Below, piece after piece: positions 33,616 to 42,238 of a stretch of DNA of 64,000 nt. The translations under genes and the position numbers were made by a program. The stretch is from Leptotrichia massiliensis (GTDB lineage Bacteria; Fusobacteriota; Fusobacteriia; Fusobacteriales; Leptotrichiaceae): contig NZ_FNVZ01000004.1 of NCBI RefSeq assembly GCF_900104625.1, positions 518,501 through 582,500 of the forward strand, in the 5' to 3' direction. The notes below the pieces were generated by a model that was not told the DNA's origin, searched no databases, and was given only the letters and a program-made list of their open reading frames with translations. The first letter of the stretch is position 1. Each line of letters opens with the position of its first letter.

Positions 33616-34401
33616 ATGTTGGAGATAAAAGATTTGACAATTCAGTATGGAGATAAGCTTCCAGTAGTTGAAAATTTTTCTCTTTCATTGAAAAAAGGTG
33701 AAATAATAACAATTGTGGGGGAAAGCGGTAGTGGAAAATCTACCGTTCTTTCTTCTATTTTGGGATTATTGCCAAACGGAGGGAAAATAATTTCGGGCGA
33801 TATAATTTATAATGGGGAATCAATGCTCAATAAAAGCCTTAATCAATGGAGGGAACTGCGAGGGACTGAAATAACTATGATTTCACAGGATTCAGGAGGA
33901 ACTCTTAATCCAATAAGAAAAATAGGAAAACAGTTTGTTGAATACATTCAGACACATTCCAGAATGTCAGCAAAAGAAGCTGAAGAAAAAGCAAAAGATA
34001 TGTTTTCCAAAGTAAACTTGCCAGATCCTGAAATCATTATGAAAAGCTATCCACACCAGCTGTCAGGTGGAATGAAACAGCGTGTAGGAATAGCAATGGC
34101 ACTTACTTTCCATCCAAAAATTATTCTGGCAGATGAGCCTACAAGTGCATTAGATGTTATAACGCAGGCTCAAATAGTGAAGGAAATAATGGGCCTCAGA
34201 AAAAAATTTGACACTTCTATCATAATGGTAACTCACAATCTGGGAGTCGCTGCATATATTTCGGATAAAATAATTGTTATGCAGAATGGAAAAATAGTTG
34301 ATGCAGGTAATAAAAACGAAGTTATAGAAAATCCAAAAAGTGAATATACTAAAAAATTGCTTGAAGCTGTGCCTGAAATTGGAGGTGAAAGGCTTGTCTA
34401 A
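33616..34401 (+). CDS. ABC transporter ATP-binding protein, DppD/NikD type
   Basis: A 261-residue ATPase with Walker A GESGSGKST, Q-loop in ITMISQDSGGTLNP, signature LSGGMKQR, Walker B IILADEPTSALD and switch histidine in MVTHNLG. It is shorter than most DppD proteins at the C-terminus and shows no Fe-S cysteine cluster. AAGGAG lies upstream. It pairs with the next gene as a heterodimeric motor. Confidence 0.9.
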   Translation: MLEIKDLTIQYGDKLPVVENFSLSLKKGEIITIVGESGSGKSTVLSSILGLLPNGGKIISGDIIYNGESMLNKSLNQWRELRGTEITMISQDSGGTLNPIRKIGKQFVEYIQTHSRMSAKEAEEKAKDMFSKVNLPDPEIIMKSYPHQLSGGMKQRVGIAMALTFHPKIILADEPTSALDVITQAQIVKEIMGLRKKFDTSIIMVTHNLGVAAYISDKIIVMQNGKIVDAGNKNEVIENPKSEYTKKLLEAVPEIGGERLV

Positions 34402-35197
34402 TATTAATGATGTAATTCTTGAAACAAAAAACCTTACAAAAATTTATGAAAAATCAAATGATAAAAAAGTAGTGGCTTGTAATAAAGTGAATTTAAAAAT
34501 TCATAAAGGAAAAACTTTGGGAATAGTTGGAGAATCAGGATCAGGAAAAACAACACTTGTAAATATGCTTATGGACTTGGAAAAGCCAACTTCTGGAGAG
34601 ATTTTGTATCACGGAAGGGATATAAGCAAGTTTACAAAACAGGAAGTGTGGGAAAATAGACAAAATATCCAGATAGTCTTTCAAGATCCATGGTCAGCTT
34701 TTAATCCAAAAATGAACGTTATGCAAATCCTCACAGAGCCATTAATGAACTACGGAAGACTAAAAAGATCAGAAAGAAAGCAAAAAGCTATAGAACTTCT
34801 TAAAATGGTTGACTTGCCTGAAGAATTTGTAACAAAGTATCCTCAAAATATGAGCGGTGGGCAAAGGCAAAGGCTTGGAATCGCAAGAGCAATTTCGCTT
34901 GAACCTGAGATACTTATATGCGATGAGGCAACTTCTGCGCTTGATGTTTCCATTCAAAAAAATATAGTCGAACTTCTTGTAAGGCTGCAAAAAGAAAAGA
35001 ACATAACAATGATTTTTATATGCCACGACATTGCACTAATAGAGTCTTTTGCACACGAAATCGTGGTAATGTATCACGGAGATGTGGTGGAAGTAATAGA
35101 AGGCGGACAAATTTCTGAAAAAGCAAAACATCCATATACAAAGTCGTTATTGAGCGCAATTTTTCCTGTACGTGGGGAAATGGTGGAAGTTAAGTAG
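34394..35197 (+). CDS. ABC transporter ATP-binding protein, DppF/NikE type
   Basis: A 267-residue ATPase with Walker A GESGSGKTT, the VFQDPWSAFNPKMNV Q-loop, signature MSGGQRQRLGIARA and Walker B LICDEATSALD. The start is the TTG at 34394 with GGAGGTG eight bases upstream, overlapping the end of the previous gene by eight bases; earlier frame positions would put unlikely residues before the ETKNLTKIYE opening. It is the last gene of the operon, ended by the terminator at 35308. Confidence 0.9.
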   Translation: MSNINDVILETKNLTKIYEKSNDKKVVACNKVNLKIHKGKTLGIVGESGSGKTTLVNMLMDLEKPTSGEILYHGRDISKFTKQEVWENRQNIQIVFQDPWSAFNPKMNVMQILTEPLMNYGRLKRSERKQKAIELLKMVDLPEEFVTKYPQNMSGGQRQRLGIARAISLEPEILICDEATSALDVSIQKNIVELLVRLQKEKNITMIFICHDIALIESFAHEIVVMYHGDVVEVIEGGQISEKAKHPYTKSLLSAIFPVRGEMVEVK

Positions 35198-35307
35198 GTT
35201 TTTGTGAAAAATTCTTTGTAAATTTTAATGATATAATTATAAAAAGAATCTACTTGTAATGAGGCAAACAAGGCGATATAAAAAATGTATGTAAAATAAA
35301 AATTTTG

Positions 35308-35336
35308 AAGAGCAGAAAAATACTGCTCTTTTTTGT
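35308..35336 (+). terminator. Intrinsic terminator of the ABC importer operon
   Basis: Perfect stem AAGAGCAG (35308-35315) / CTGCTCTT (35323-35330) with a 7-base loop, then TTTTTG. Confidence 0.85.
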
Positions 35337-35350
35337 TTTTATTTATTATA

Positions 35351-35671
35351 ATACTAAACTCCATTTAAATAACGAAATTATTACAAACTTTTTTAATAAA
35401 GGATATAAATCTAATATTTTCAAATAATTAAAATATAATTTTCATTTTTTGAATAAAGTATAATATAAATAATCTGTCGGAGCATTTTTCTGAACTGGCA
35501 AAACTGTTTGAGCATAGCGAGTTTTTTGTCAGTACAGGAAAATGTCGTAGACTAGCCATAGGTTGTAGGATTTGCGGCAATGAGCAATCCTACGGAAATA
35601 AAAATAAAAAAATATTTATTAATCAAAATATCTAAAAAATTATTCCTATTTTTAAACGGGATTTAGTATAA
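35351..35671 (+). repeat. MITE-like element, family A, copy 2 (complete)
   Basis: About 320 bases with imperfect terminal inverted repeats: left TACTAAACTCCATTTAAA, right TTTAAACGGGATTTAGTA. It contains a two-hairpin core at 35478-35593. No coding capacity. The ends resemble those of family B, so one transposase could have moved both. It fills the gap between the importer operon and the gene at 35729. Confidence 0.7.
35478..35593 (+). repeat. Two-hairpin intergenic element, copy 5
   Basis: Near-identical to the copy at 27626-27742. The few changes inside stem 1 mostly convert Watson-Crick pairs to G-U or U-G. Loop TTTGAGCATAGCGAG, linker TAGACTAGCCATAGG, stem 2 GTAGGATTTGC/GCAATCCTAC. Confidence 0.65.
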
Positions 35672-35728
35672 TATGCTATAATATTTGTGTATTTAATTTA
35701 TACATTTACATATAGGAGGATTGAATTA

Positions 35729-36484
35729 ATGAGAAATATGAAGTTTTTGTTATTATTTATTACTCAAATTTATTTATTTGGAACTTCTTTAGATTTTCCT
35801 TGCACGATGAATCTTACTCCTGAATGGATTTATAAGCCTAAATCTTATTCTGAGAAAAAAATAGAAATAGCTAAAATTAATTCAAAAATTTGTAAAAATT
35901 CAAAAGATATTAGCTTTTTTGGAGATTTTGAATTAGACTATATTGAACTAAAAAAGGAAACAAAAGTAGAAAGATTTATAGTTTTACCTTCAAAAATAGA
36001 AAAAGAATACGCGTATGTTCCATTATTAGATAGTCAGAAATTTGAAAAAGAACCATTATATGTAACTATATTTACTGGGAATCAAAAAAATAGGCTGTAT
36101 AATCAAATGGAAAAAGAATACTCACTATTAGATATTCAACAAATGAAAAAAGAACCTTTATATACAACTAAATTTATTCAAAATAAAGAAATAAAATATG
36201 AAGTATATAATCAAATAGAAAAAAAGATAAAAGAAATAAATGATAAATTTAAAGCATTAGAAAGTTTTAATAAACTAGAAAATCAAGATGGTTCTTTTGT
36301 TTTATCTTATGTATTAAAACCAAGTTATTCTAATTTTGAATATATTGATTCAGAGTATTTAGTAGTTACTATGGAAAAATATTTTTATGTAATTGATTTA
36401 AAAAAGATTGAAATTGAACACGATAAAATAGATGAAGATATTTTAGAACTTTTAGAAATGATGAAGAGATTAAAATTTTTTTAA
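35729..36484 (+). CDS. Secreted protein with internal repeat
   Basis: A 251-residue protein with signal peptide MRNMKFLLLFITQIYLFGTS. The middle holds two similar units of about 35 residues (EYAYVPLLDSQKFEKEPLYV..., EYSLLDIQQMKKEPLYTT...) each followed by a YNQ-E-K helix-like stretch. No known family. The start was put at the ATG with AGGAGG nine bases upstream. It lies beside a repeat element and may be a recent or lineage-specific gene. Confidence 0.65.
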   Translation: MRNMKFLLLFITQIYLFGTSLDFPCTMNLTPEWIYKPKSYSEKKIEIAKINSKICKNSKDISFFGDFELDYIELKKETKVERFIVLPSKIEKEYAYVPLLDSQKFEKEPLYVTIFTGNQKNRLYNQMEKEYSLLDIQQMKKEPLYTTKFIQNKEIKYEVYNQIEKKIKEINDKFKALESFNKLENQDGSFVLSYVLKPSYSNFEYIDSEYLVVTMEKYFYVIDLKKIEIEHDKIDEDILELLEMMKRLKFF

Positions 36485-36628
36485 ATAAGAAATTGGATTT
36501 TGAGCAACTTGGATTATAAAATAAAAGTATAGCATTTATGAAATAGTATAATTTATGAGCGAATTAACTATATAAGAACTTAATGTAATTTACAAAAAAA
36601 TTTTGAGGAATATTTTGATAAATTATAA

Positions 36629-36665
36629 AAAAGGATTATAACATTTTGGTGTCAATAATCCTTTT
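36629..36665 (-). terminator. Terminator, mainly for the minus-strand marR unit
   Basis: AAAAGGATTAT (36629-36639) pairs with ATAATCCTTTT (36655-36665); on the minus strand it is followed by a T-run, and it stands between convergent genes. Confidence 0.65.
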
Positions 36666-36753
36666 GAATAAAATTCTGTTTTATTTTTTGAGTTTTAAAT
36701 ATAATAGCAGAGATGATAATTTTAACATCTCTATTAACTATAATTAATATTTC

Positions 36754-37197
36754 TTATTCTTCATTTAATCTAGCAAGAAAATGTTTAAATTGTTTTTCAT
36801 CCCTATCCAATTTTCCGAAAAAAACTTCATCAATTTGCTCAACTAACGGAACAGCTTTTTGTAATACTTCTTCTCCTTTTTTGCTCAAAATAACTGCTTT
36901 TGCCCTTGTATCTTTTGAATGTTCTTTTCTTTTTACAAAATCATTTTTTTCTAATAAACTTAATATTTGAGATATTGTCATAACATCTATTCCTGCGAGT
37001 TTTGAAATCATAATTTGTGTGATTTCATTATCGTTTTGCGATAAATAAGCAAGTGAAGCTAAAACAACAAATTGAGGGTGTGTTAAGTTCATTTTCTTTA
37101 GTTCTTTTTTTATAATAGAATGCCATTTATTGTATACTCTCATAAATAACAATCCTGTTGATTTTTCCGAATTATCTTTATATTTTGATGTAAACAA
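36754..37197 (-). CDS. MarR-family transcription regulator
   Basis: A 147-residue winged-helix repressor. The DNA-binding region reads LTHPQFVVLASLAYLSQNDNEITQIMISKLAGIDVMTISQIL type (about residues 38-80) followed by the wing DFVKRKEHSKDTRAKAVILSKKG with the DxR motif. It is probably a dimer that senses a small molecule. It is co-transcribed with the SRPBCC gene 12 bases upstream, and a 20-base perfect palindrome overlapping their promoter suggests self-repression. Confidence 0.9.
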   Translation of the reverse strand: MFTSKYKDNSEKSTGLLFMRVYNKWHSIIKKELKKMNLTHPQFVVLASLAYLSQNDNEITQIMISKLAGIDVMTISQILSLLEKNDFVKRKEHSKDTRAKAVILSKKGEEVLQKAVPLVEQIDEVFFGKLDRDEKQFKHFLARLNEE

Positions 37198-37209
37198 GTA
37201 CCAATCACC

Positions 37210-37617
37210 TTATCTTTCCAAGAAATTTTTTAGAATAAATATAGATTGAGGGACATCTGAAAAGACTTGGCTTAAAAATTCTAAATGTTTCTCATCTTCA
37301 CTATCTAAAATTACAGTATGTTTTATATTTACGCTTCCATCATTGTTATCAATTATTTGATGACCAAAAAGAATATCTCCAAGCGGAGTTTCTGTTTTAT
37401 CCCAAAATTCTTCAAAAGGTTTTACAAGGGTAAGCTTGTATTCCATAGGGGGCATTCCTTCAAGTTCCATAGTTCCATATGAACCTGTCTTAAATTCACC
37501 TTTTAATGTTATATTTTTTAAATCTTTTTCCCAATCATACCATTTTTCAATATTTGCATAGTATTCCCACGCATCTTCTTTTTTTGCTTTGATTTTTAAA
37601 CTAAAACTAAATTCCAT
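37210..37617 (-). CDS. SRPBCC/polyketide cyclase-like protein
   Basis: A 135-residue START/SRPBCC-fold protein: FSLKIKAKKEDAWEYYANIEKWYDWEKDLKN at the start and LKGEFKTGSYGTMELEGMPP, typical of the polyketide-cyclase 2 subgroup, which binds a hydrophobic ligand. No enzymatic residue can be assigned. It is the first gene of the marR unit with GGAGGA upstream of its start. Confidence 0.8.
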   Translation of the reverse strand: MEFSFSLKIKAKKEDAWEYYANIEKWYDWEKDLKNITLKGEFKTGSYGTMELEGMPPMEYKLTLVKPFEEFWDKTETPLGDILFGHQIIDNNDGSVNIKHTVILDSEDEKHLEFLSQVFSDVPQSIFILKNFLER

Positions 37618-37649
37618 TATACTTCCTCCTTATTATTATATGTATACTT

Positions 37650-37678
37650 ATTATAAAATATTTTATAATATTTGTCAA
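37650..37678 (-). promoter_or_regulatory. Consensus promoter with overlapping 20-bp palindrome (MarR operator candidate)
   Basis: On the minus strand TTGACA (37678-37673), 17 bases, TATAAT (37655-37650). The perfect palindrome ATTATAAAATATTTTATAAT (37650-37669) covers the -10 and most of the spacer. It lies upstream of an SRPBCC-marR unit, the position expected for a self-repressing MarR protein. Confidence 0.7.
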
Positions 37679-37749
37679 TAAAGTTTTTGTATACTCCAAT
37701 ATCATATTAATAAATTATTTAAATTTGAAAAAAATATGCTTTTTTAGGG

Positions 37750-37777
37750 TTGACAAATATAAAAAAGAGAGTATACT
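37750..37777 (+). promoter_or_regulatory. Promoter of the cbiMNQO-cbiA riboswitch unit
   Basis: TTGACA (37750-37755), 16 bases, TATACT (37772-37777), ending just before the riboswitch. Confidence 0.7.
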
Positions 37778-37791
37778 AATAGTAAAGAATT

Positions 37792-37944
37792 ATAGGTGTT
37801 TTACAAACTTAATAAGGAAATCGGTTAGAATCCGATACAGCCCCCACTACTGTGAAACTGACGAAAGTACACAAAACCACTGAAATATTTTGGATATTTT
37901 GGGAAGGGTATGAGTAGGATGAAGTTAGTCAGGAGACTTGCCTA
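37792..37944 (+). promoter_or_regulatory. Cobalamin riboswitch, copy 2
   Basis: Same architecture as the copy at 29895: ATAGGTG, AATAAGGAAATCGGTTAGAA, ACAGCCCCCACTACTGTGAA, CTGACGAAAGT, TTTTGGGAAGGGTATGAGTA and B12 box AGTCAGGAGACTTGCCTA. It precedes cbiM and should shut off cobalt uptake and corrin synthesis in cobalamin excess. Confidence 0.95.
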
Positions 37945-38086
37945 ATAATTTTTTATATAAAATTTTCTGGGAAGGGAAGATTTAATATACATCAATGTAA
38001 AAATAAATCAACGGTGATTTGTTCCATAAATATACTATGCGATGATGATATAGTTATTGTTGTGGAAGTTTTGACGTGTATTGGCT

Positions 38087-38109
38087 TCAGCTTTGGCTGA
38101 TTTTTTTTT
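38087..38109 (+). terminator. Expression platform terminator of riboswitch 2
   Basis: TCAGC-TTTG-GCTGA followed by nine T, about 45 bases before the cbiM start. Confidence 0.75.
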
Positions 38110-38152
38110 GGAACTTGCCGAAGGTTAAATTAAATTTGGAGGAGGAGAGAAA

Positions 38153-38860
38153 ATGAAAAAGAGAACATTATTGTTTTTGGTTTTAACCAGCATGCTGTTA
38201 ATAGGTGTAAATGGTTACTCAATGCACATTATGGAAGGTTTTTTACCTTTAAATTGGGTTATAGTATGGTTTGCAGTGTGTATTCCGTTTTGGATAATAG
38301 GAATAAAGAAGCTTCAATCTGTTTCTAAAGGGAGCGTGCGGGAAAAAATGACGCTTGCATTAGCAGGTGCATTTATATTTGTATTGTCTGCACTAAAAAT
38401 TCCATCAGTTACAGGAAGTTCGTCACATCCTACAGGAGTAGGGCTATCTGCTATATTATACGGACCTTTTGTAACTTCCATTCTTGGAACAATCGTATTA
38501 ATATTTCAAGCAGGATTGCTTGCACACGGAGGATTTACAACTTTGGGAGCAAACGCTGTTTCAATGGCAATTGCAGGACCAATTGTATCATATTTAGTGT
38601 ATAAAGGATTTGAGAAAAAGAATAAGGCGTTAGCGGTATTTTTGGCAGCAGCGTTAGGAGATCTTGCGACTTATGTGGTAACATCAATTCAGCTTGCACT
38701 TGCATATCCATCTCCACAAGGTGGAGTAGTTGCTTCATTTATCAAATTTGGAGCGGTATTTGCAGTAACTCAGGTTCCTCTTGCAGTTATCGAAGGGCTA
38801 CTTACAAACGTGGTGATGAATATACTTGAAAAATATAGCGTAAAAGAGGTGGAAGCTTAA
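38153..38860 (+). CDS. cbiM: Cobalt ECF transporter S component CbiM
   Basis: Metal-binding membrane subunit of the CbiMNQO cobalt importer, 235 residues. The hallmark is [17 protein letters not shown] after a signal-like first helix (residues 1-23), the histidines at the processed N-terminus being the metal ligands in the family. [16 protein letters not shown] and [18 protein letters not shown] are also typical. Six to seven membrane segments. GGAGGAG lies upstream. The stop overlaps the cbiN start by one base. Confidence 0.96.
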   Translation: MKKRTLLFLVLTSMLLIGVNGYSMHIMEGFLPLNWVIVWFAVCIPFWIIGIKKLQSVSKGSVREKMTLALAGAFIFVLSALKIPSVTGSSSHPTGVGLSAILYGPFVTSILGTIVLIFQAGLLAHGGFTTLGANAVSMAIAGPIVSYLVYKGFEKKNKALAVFLAAALGDLATYVVTSIQLALAYPSPQGGVVASFIKFGAVFAVTQVPLAVIEGLLTNVVMNILEKYSVKEVEA

Positions 38861-39162
38861 TGTCGGAAAATAAAAACAAAAGTGTATTTAAAAAGAATAT
38901 TATTTTAATAATTGCAATAATTTTAATAGGTGTTATTCCTTTGCTTCTCGTAAAATCTGAATTTGGAGGATCTGATGACAAGGGAGAAGAAGTAATAAAA
39001 ACTATAAAACCTGATTATGAGCCATGGGCTAAAAATTTAATAGAATTACCAGGAGATGAAACTGAAAGTCTGCTGTTTGCATTACAGGCGGCATTAGGTG
39101 CAGGAATTGTAGGGTATGTATTAGGCTATTTCAAAGGTGAAAGAAAAAATGCTAATAGATAA
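38860..39162 (+). CDS. cbiN: Cobalt transport protein CbiN
   Basis: A 100-residue two-helix subunit that helps load metal into CbiM: an N-terminal helix (IILIIAIILIGVIPLLL), a soluble loop with EFGGSDDKGEE, and a C-terminal helix (SLLFALQAALGAGIVGYVLGYF). The start overlaps the cbiM stop (TAATG), showing translational coupling. Confidence 0.94.
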   Translation: MSENKNKSVFKKNIILIIAIILIGVIPLLLVKSEFGGSDDKGEEVIKTIKPDYEPWAKNLIELPGDETESLLFALQAALGAGIVGYVLGYFKGERKNANR

Positions 39163-39841
39163 GGTATCTTACACAAATCCCATAAAAAATATAAACCCCG
39201 GAGTAAAGTTTATATTGTCAATGACGACATTAGTATTTTTACTTTATACTGGAAGTAAAATAGTATTTGTTTTTAATTTTATACTGTTTAATTTACTTCT
39301 TTTGTTTGTCGTAAAAGTGAAAATAGGTGACTTGTTAAAGCTGAACTTTATTCCGGCTTTATTTATTTTAACAACTGTAATTTCCTTGCTGTTTATAAAA
39401 GCGGATATATGGACATTTTTGCTACGTTCATTTTCCTCGATAGCTGTAGTTTATTTCCTTATTTGTTCTACTCCAATTATAGATTTGGACTATATATTTG
39501 CAAAGCTGAAATTTCCTAAAATATTTAGGGAAATGTTTTTACTAATTTACAGATATATATTTTTATTATTTGAAAATAAGGAAAAATTACATAATGCACA
39601 GGAAGTAAGACTAGGATACAGCAGTTTTAAAAATGGGATGAAATCATTTCCAATGCTAGTAGTTGCTATATTAAAAAAAACATACTACTATAATCTGAAT
39701 TCTATAAAGGCTGTGGAATCAAGAATGGGAAAGGAATTTATTTTTTCTCATAGAAAATATAAAAAAATTGGGTTTGAAATAATATTCGTAATAATAATAG
39801 TTATAATAAATTTATATTTGGTGGTAAAATACAATGCTTAG
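39149..39841 (+). CDS. cbiQ: Cobalt ECF transporter T component CbiQ
   Basis: A 230-residue transmembrane coupling protein with five to six helices. It opens DKVSYTNPIKNINPGVKF, the usual T-component N-terminus, and carries coupling-helix motifs, seen as NAQEVRLGY and IKAVESRMGKEF. The start is the ATG at 39149, inside the end of cbiN, with AAAGGTG upstream; a GTG four codons earlier is possible. Confidence 0.93.
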   Translation: MLIDKVSYTNPIKNINPGVKFILSMTTLVFLLYTGSKIVFVFNFILFNLLLLFVVKVKIGDLLKLNFIPALFILTTVISLLFIKADIWTFLLRSFSSIAVVYFLICSTPIIDLDYIFAKLKFPKIFREMFLLIYRYIFLLFENKEKLHNAQEVRLGYSSFKNGMKSFPMLVVAILKKTYYYNLNSIKAVESRMGKEFIFSHRKYKKIGFEIIFVIIIVIINLYLVVKYNA

Positions 39842-40640
39842 ACTTGAAAATATAACTTTTTCATACGACGAAGAAACAGAGGCTCTAAAAGATGTGACTT
39901 TGAATATTGAAAAAGGGAAAAAAACATTATTTCTTGGGGAAAATGGCTCAGGAAAATCAACATTATTTTTAATAATGAATGGACTTTTGAAAGCACAAAA
40001 GGGAAATATTTATTTTGAAGAGAAAAAAATAGAGCATAAAAAGAAAAATCTCGAAGAATTGAGAAAAAAAGTCGGGATAATTTTTCAGGATCCTGAAATA
40101 CAGATTTTTGCACCTTTAGTATTTCAGGAAGTAGCTTACGGACCTGAAAATCTTGGATATTCTAAAGAGGAAGTAGAAAAAAATGTAAACAGGGCAATGG
40201 AAGAAATCAATATAACAGATTTAAAAGATAGACCTTGTCATCATCTGAGCTATGGACAGAAAAAAAGAGTCTCAATAGCTGCAATTACGGCAATGGAGCC
40301 AGAACTTCTTATTCTAGATGAGCCAACTGCATGGCTTGATTCTAAAAATACAAAAAGAGTATCAGAAATTTTAGATAATTTTTCTAAAGCAGGAAAAACA
40401 ATGGTAGTATCAACGCACGATACAGATTTTGCCTATGAATTTGCTGATTATATTTATGTACTTGAAAAAGGGAAAATTGTACGGCAAGGGAGCAGGGACG
40501 AGGTTTTTGAGGATTTTGAATTTTTGAAGAAATTAAATTTGAATATTCCAAATGTACTGAAAATAAAAAGTTATCTCAAGTATAAAAATCTTGATGAAAA
40601 TGATTATTATAAATTTTTGGAGGAAAAAAACTTGTTATGA
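39834..40640 (+). CDS. cbiO: Cobalt ECF transporter ATPase CbiO
   Basis: A 268-residue ATPase that powers the CbiMNQO importer. Walker A is GENGSGKST, the Q-loop IIFQDPEIQIFAPLVFQEVAYGP is typical of ECF ATPases, the signature is LSYGQKKR, Walker B is LLILDEPTAWLD and the switch is STHD. It overlaps cbiQ by eight bases and cbiA by four. Confidence 0.95.
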   Translation: MLRLENITFSYDEETEALKDVTLNIEKGKKTLFLGENGSGKSTLFLIMNGLLKAQKGNIYFEEKKIEHKKKNLEELRKKVGIIFQDPEIQIFAPLVFQEVAYGPENLGYSKEEVEKNVNRAMEEINITDLKDRPCHHLSYGQKKRVSIAAITAMEPELLILDEPTAWLDSKNTKRVSEILDNFSKAGKTMVVSTHDTDFAYEFADYIYVLEKGKIVRQGSRDEVFEDFEFLKKLNLNIPNVLKIKSYLKYKNLDENDYYKFLEEKNLL

Positions 40641-41980
40641 AAAAAATACTTGTATCAGGAGCAATGAGCGGTGGCGGAAAAACTACAGTAAGCAGCATAT
40701 TGATGTCAGCTTTTGAAAATGTGGCACCTTTTAAGGTCGGACCAGACTACATCGATCCTGGTTATCACGAGTTGTTTACGGGGAATAAATCTCGTAATTT
40801 AGATGCTTTTATGTTTGATGAAAGTACGTTAAGGCATATATTTGAAACAGGAGCGAAAGGAAGCAATATCGCTATAGTTGAGGGAGTTATGGGGCTTTAT
40901 GATGGAATTGGGCATGAAAAGGATAATTTTAGTACAGCTCATGTATCAAGAATACTTGATATACCAGTAATTCTTGTAGTTAACGCAAAAGGAATCTCCA
41001 CAAGCATAGCTGCCGAAGTTTTGGGTTTCAAGCTGTTTGATAAAAATGTTAAAATAAAGGGCATTATTTTAAATAATGTTTCTTCTGAAAAACTATACTT
41101 GAACTTGAAGGAAGCGGTAGAAAGATTTACGGGAATAGAATGCGTAGGATATTTGCCGAAAAATGAGAAATTATCGGTGGAAAGCAGACATTTGGGATTA
41201 AAACAGGCTTTTGAATTGAAAGGCTCAAAAGAACTTGAGGAAAAGAAACAGCTGTTTAAGGAAATTGCACAAAATTGTTTAGATTTAGAAAAAATTTACG
41301 AAATAGCAGAAGAATTTGAAGCAAAAAGCAGTATAGACAGTTTTGAACCAATAACGGACTTAAAGAATAAATATAAAGGGAAACGTGTTGGAGTCGCTAA
41401 AGACGGTGCATTTTCATTTTACTACGAGTCAAATCTGGAACTGATGAGATTTTCAGGATTAGAAATAGTAGAATTTAGCCCTGTAAAAGATGAAAAAATA
41501 CCAGAAAATCTTGATATGATTTATCTTGGCGGAGGTTATCCTGAACTTTACTGGAAAGAATTGTCTGAAAATGTATCTATGAAGGAAAGTATAAAGCAGG
41601 CTTATGAAAATGGAGTAAAAATCTACGGAGAATGTGGCGGATTTATCTACTTAACAAATAAACTGAATTTGCTAGATGGAAATAGTGGAGATTTCTGTGG
41701 ACTGATAGATGTGGAAATTTCTATGAAAAATAGGCTGAATATCGGAAGATTTGGCTATATAAATATAAAAACTGAAAATGGAATTCACACAAAAGGACAC
41801 GAATTTCATTATTCAGAAATTTCTGTGGATAATGAAAAGGGAAAATTTTATAAAATAGAAAAAAATGATGGAAGAAATTGGACTTGTGGATATAGGAAAA
41901 ATAGCCTTCTAGCAGGTTATCCACACATTTCTTTTTATTCAAATATAAAATTTTTCAAATATTTAATTGAAAAATTGTAA
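40637..41980 (+). CDS. cbiA: Cobyrinic acid a,c-diamide synthase
   Basis: Glutamine-dependent amidation of cobyrinic acid at the a and c side chains. 447 residues: N-terminal ATPase part (SGAMSGGGKTTVSSILM, PFKVGPDYIDPGYHE, EGVMGLYDG) and C-terminal class I glutaminase with YLGGGYPELY and nucleophile in YGECGGFIYL, histidine in GHEFHYSE. The start overlaps the cbiO stop as ATGA, tying it to the transporter operon. Confidence 0.95.
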   Translation: MKKILVSGAMSGGGKTTVSSILMSAFENVAPFKVGPDYIDPGYHELFTGNKSRNLDAFMFDESTLRHIFETGAKGSNIAIVEGVMGLYDGIGHEKDNFSTAHVSRILDIPVILVVNAKGISTSIAAEVLGFKLFDKNVKIKGIILNNVSSEKLYLNLKEAVERFTGIECVGYLPKNEKLSVESRHLGLKQAFELKGSKELEEKKQLFKEIAQNCLDLEKIYEIAEEFEAKSSIDSFEPITDLKNKYKGKRVGVAKDGAFSFYYESNLELMRFSGLEIVEFSPVKDEKIPENLDMIYLGGGYPELYWKELSENVSMKESIKQAYENGVKIYGECGGFIYLTNKLNLLDGNSGDFCGLIDVEISMKNRLNIGRFGYINIKTENGIHTKGHEFHYSEISVDNEKGKFYKIEKNDGRNWTCGYRKNSLLAGYPHISFYSNIKFFKYLIEKL

Positions 41981-42011
41981 AAAAAGCTATCTAAAATTTA
42001 AAAAATAATAT

Positions 42012-42163
42012 ATAATTGTATAGTAAAACTATTTAAAAATCGAACTAATCAAAGTTATAGTCAATCCACTTGAAAATTGTTGTAAAACTGTTAAAAAAGC
42101 AATGGATTGACTATAGATACAGCATAAAGATTTATTCTAGTTTTAAACTGGAATTGCTGTATT
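42012..42163 (+). repeat. Hairpin-bearing intergenic element after cbiA
   Basis: It begins TAGTAAAACTATTTAAAA, similar to the ends of the family B elements, and ends with TAGTTTTAAACTGGAATTGC. Inside, a perfect 13-bp stem TATAGTCAATCCA (42056-42068) / TGGATTGACTATA (42103-42115) encloses 34 bases. It separates cbiA from cbiC, which otherwise would be one operon. Confidence 0.45.
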
Positions 42164-42238
42164 TAAAATTTAAACTTAAAATATTGTTTGATTTTTTTTA
42201 GTTTAAAAACATAAAAAAATATTGGAGGGAATCAATTT

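Noticed and set aside
37792..37944. Reading the cobalamin riboswitch as a repeat of the one at 29895
   Set aside because: Similarity is limited to the conserved aptamer positions; variable stems differ, so they are two independent riboswitches rather than a recent duplication.
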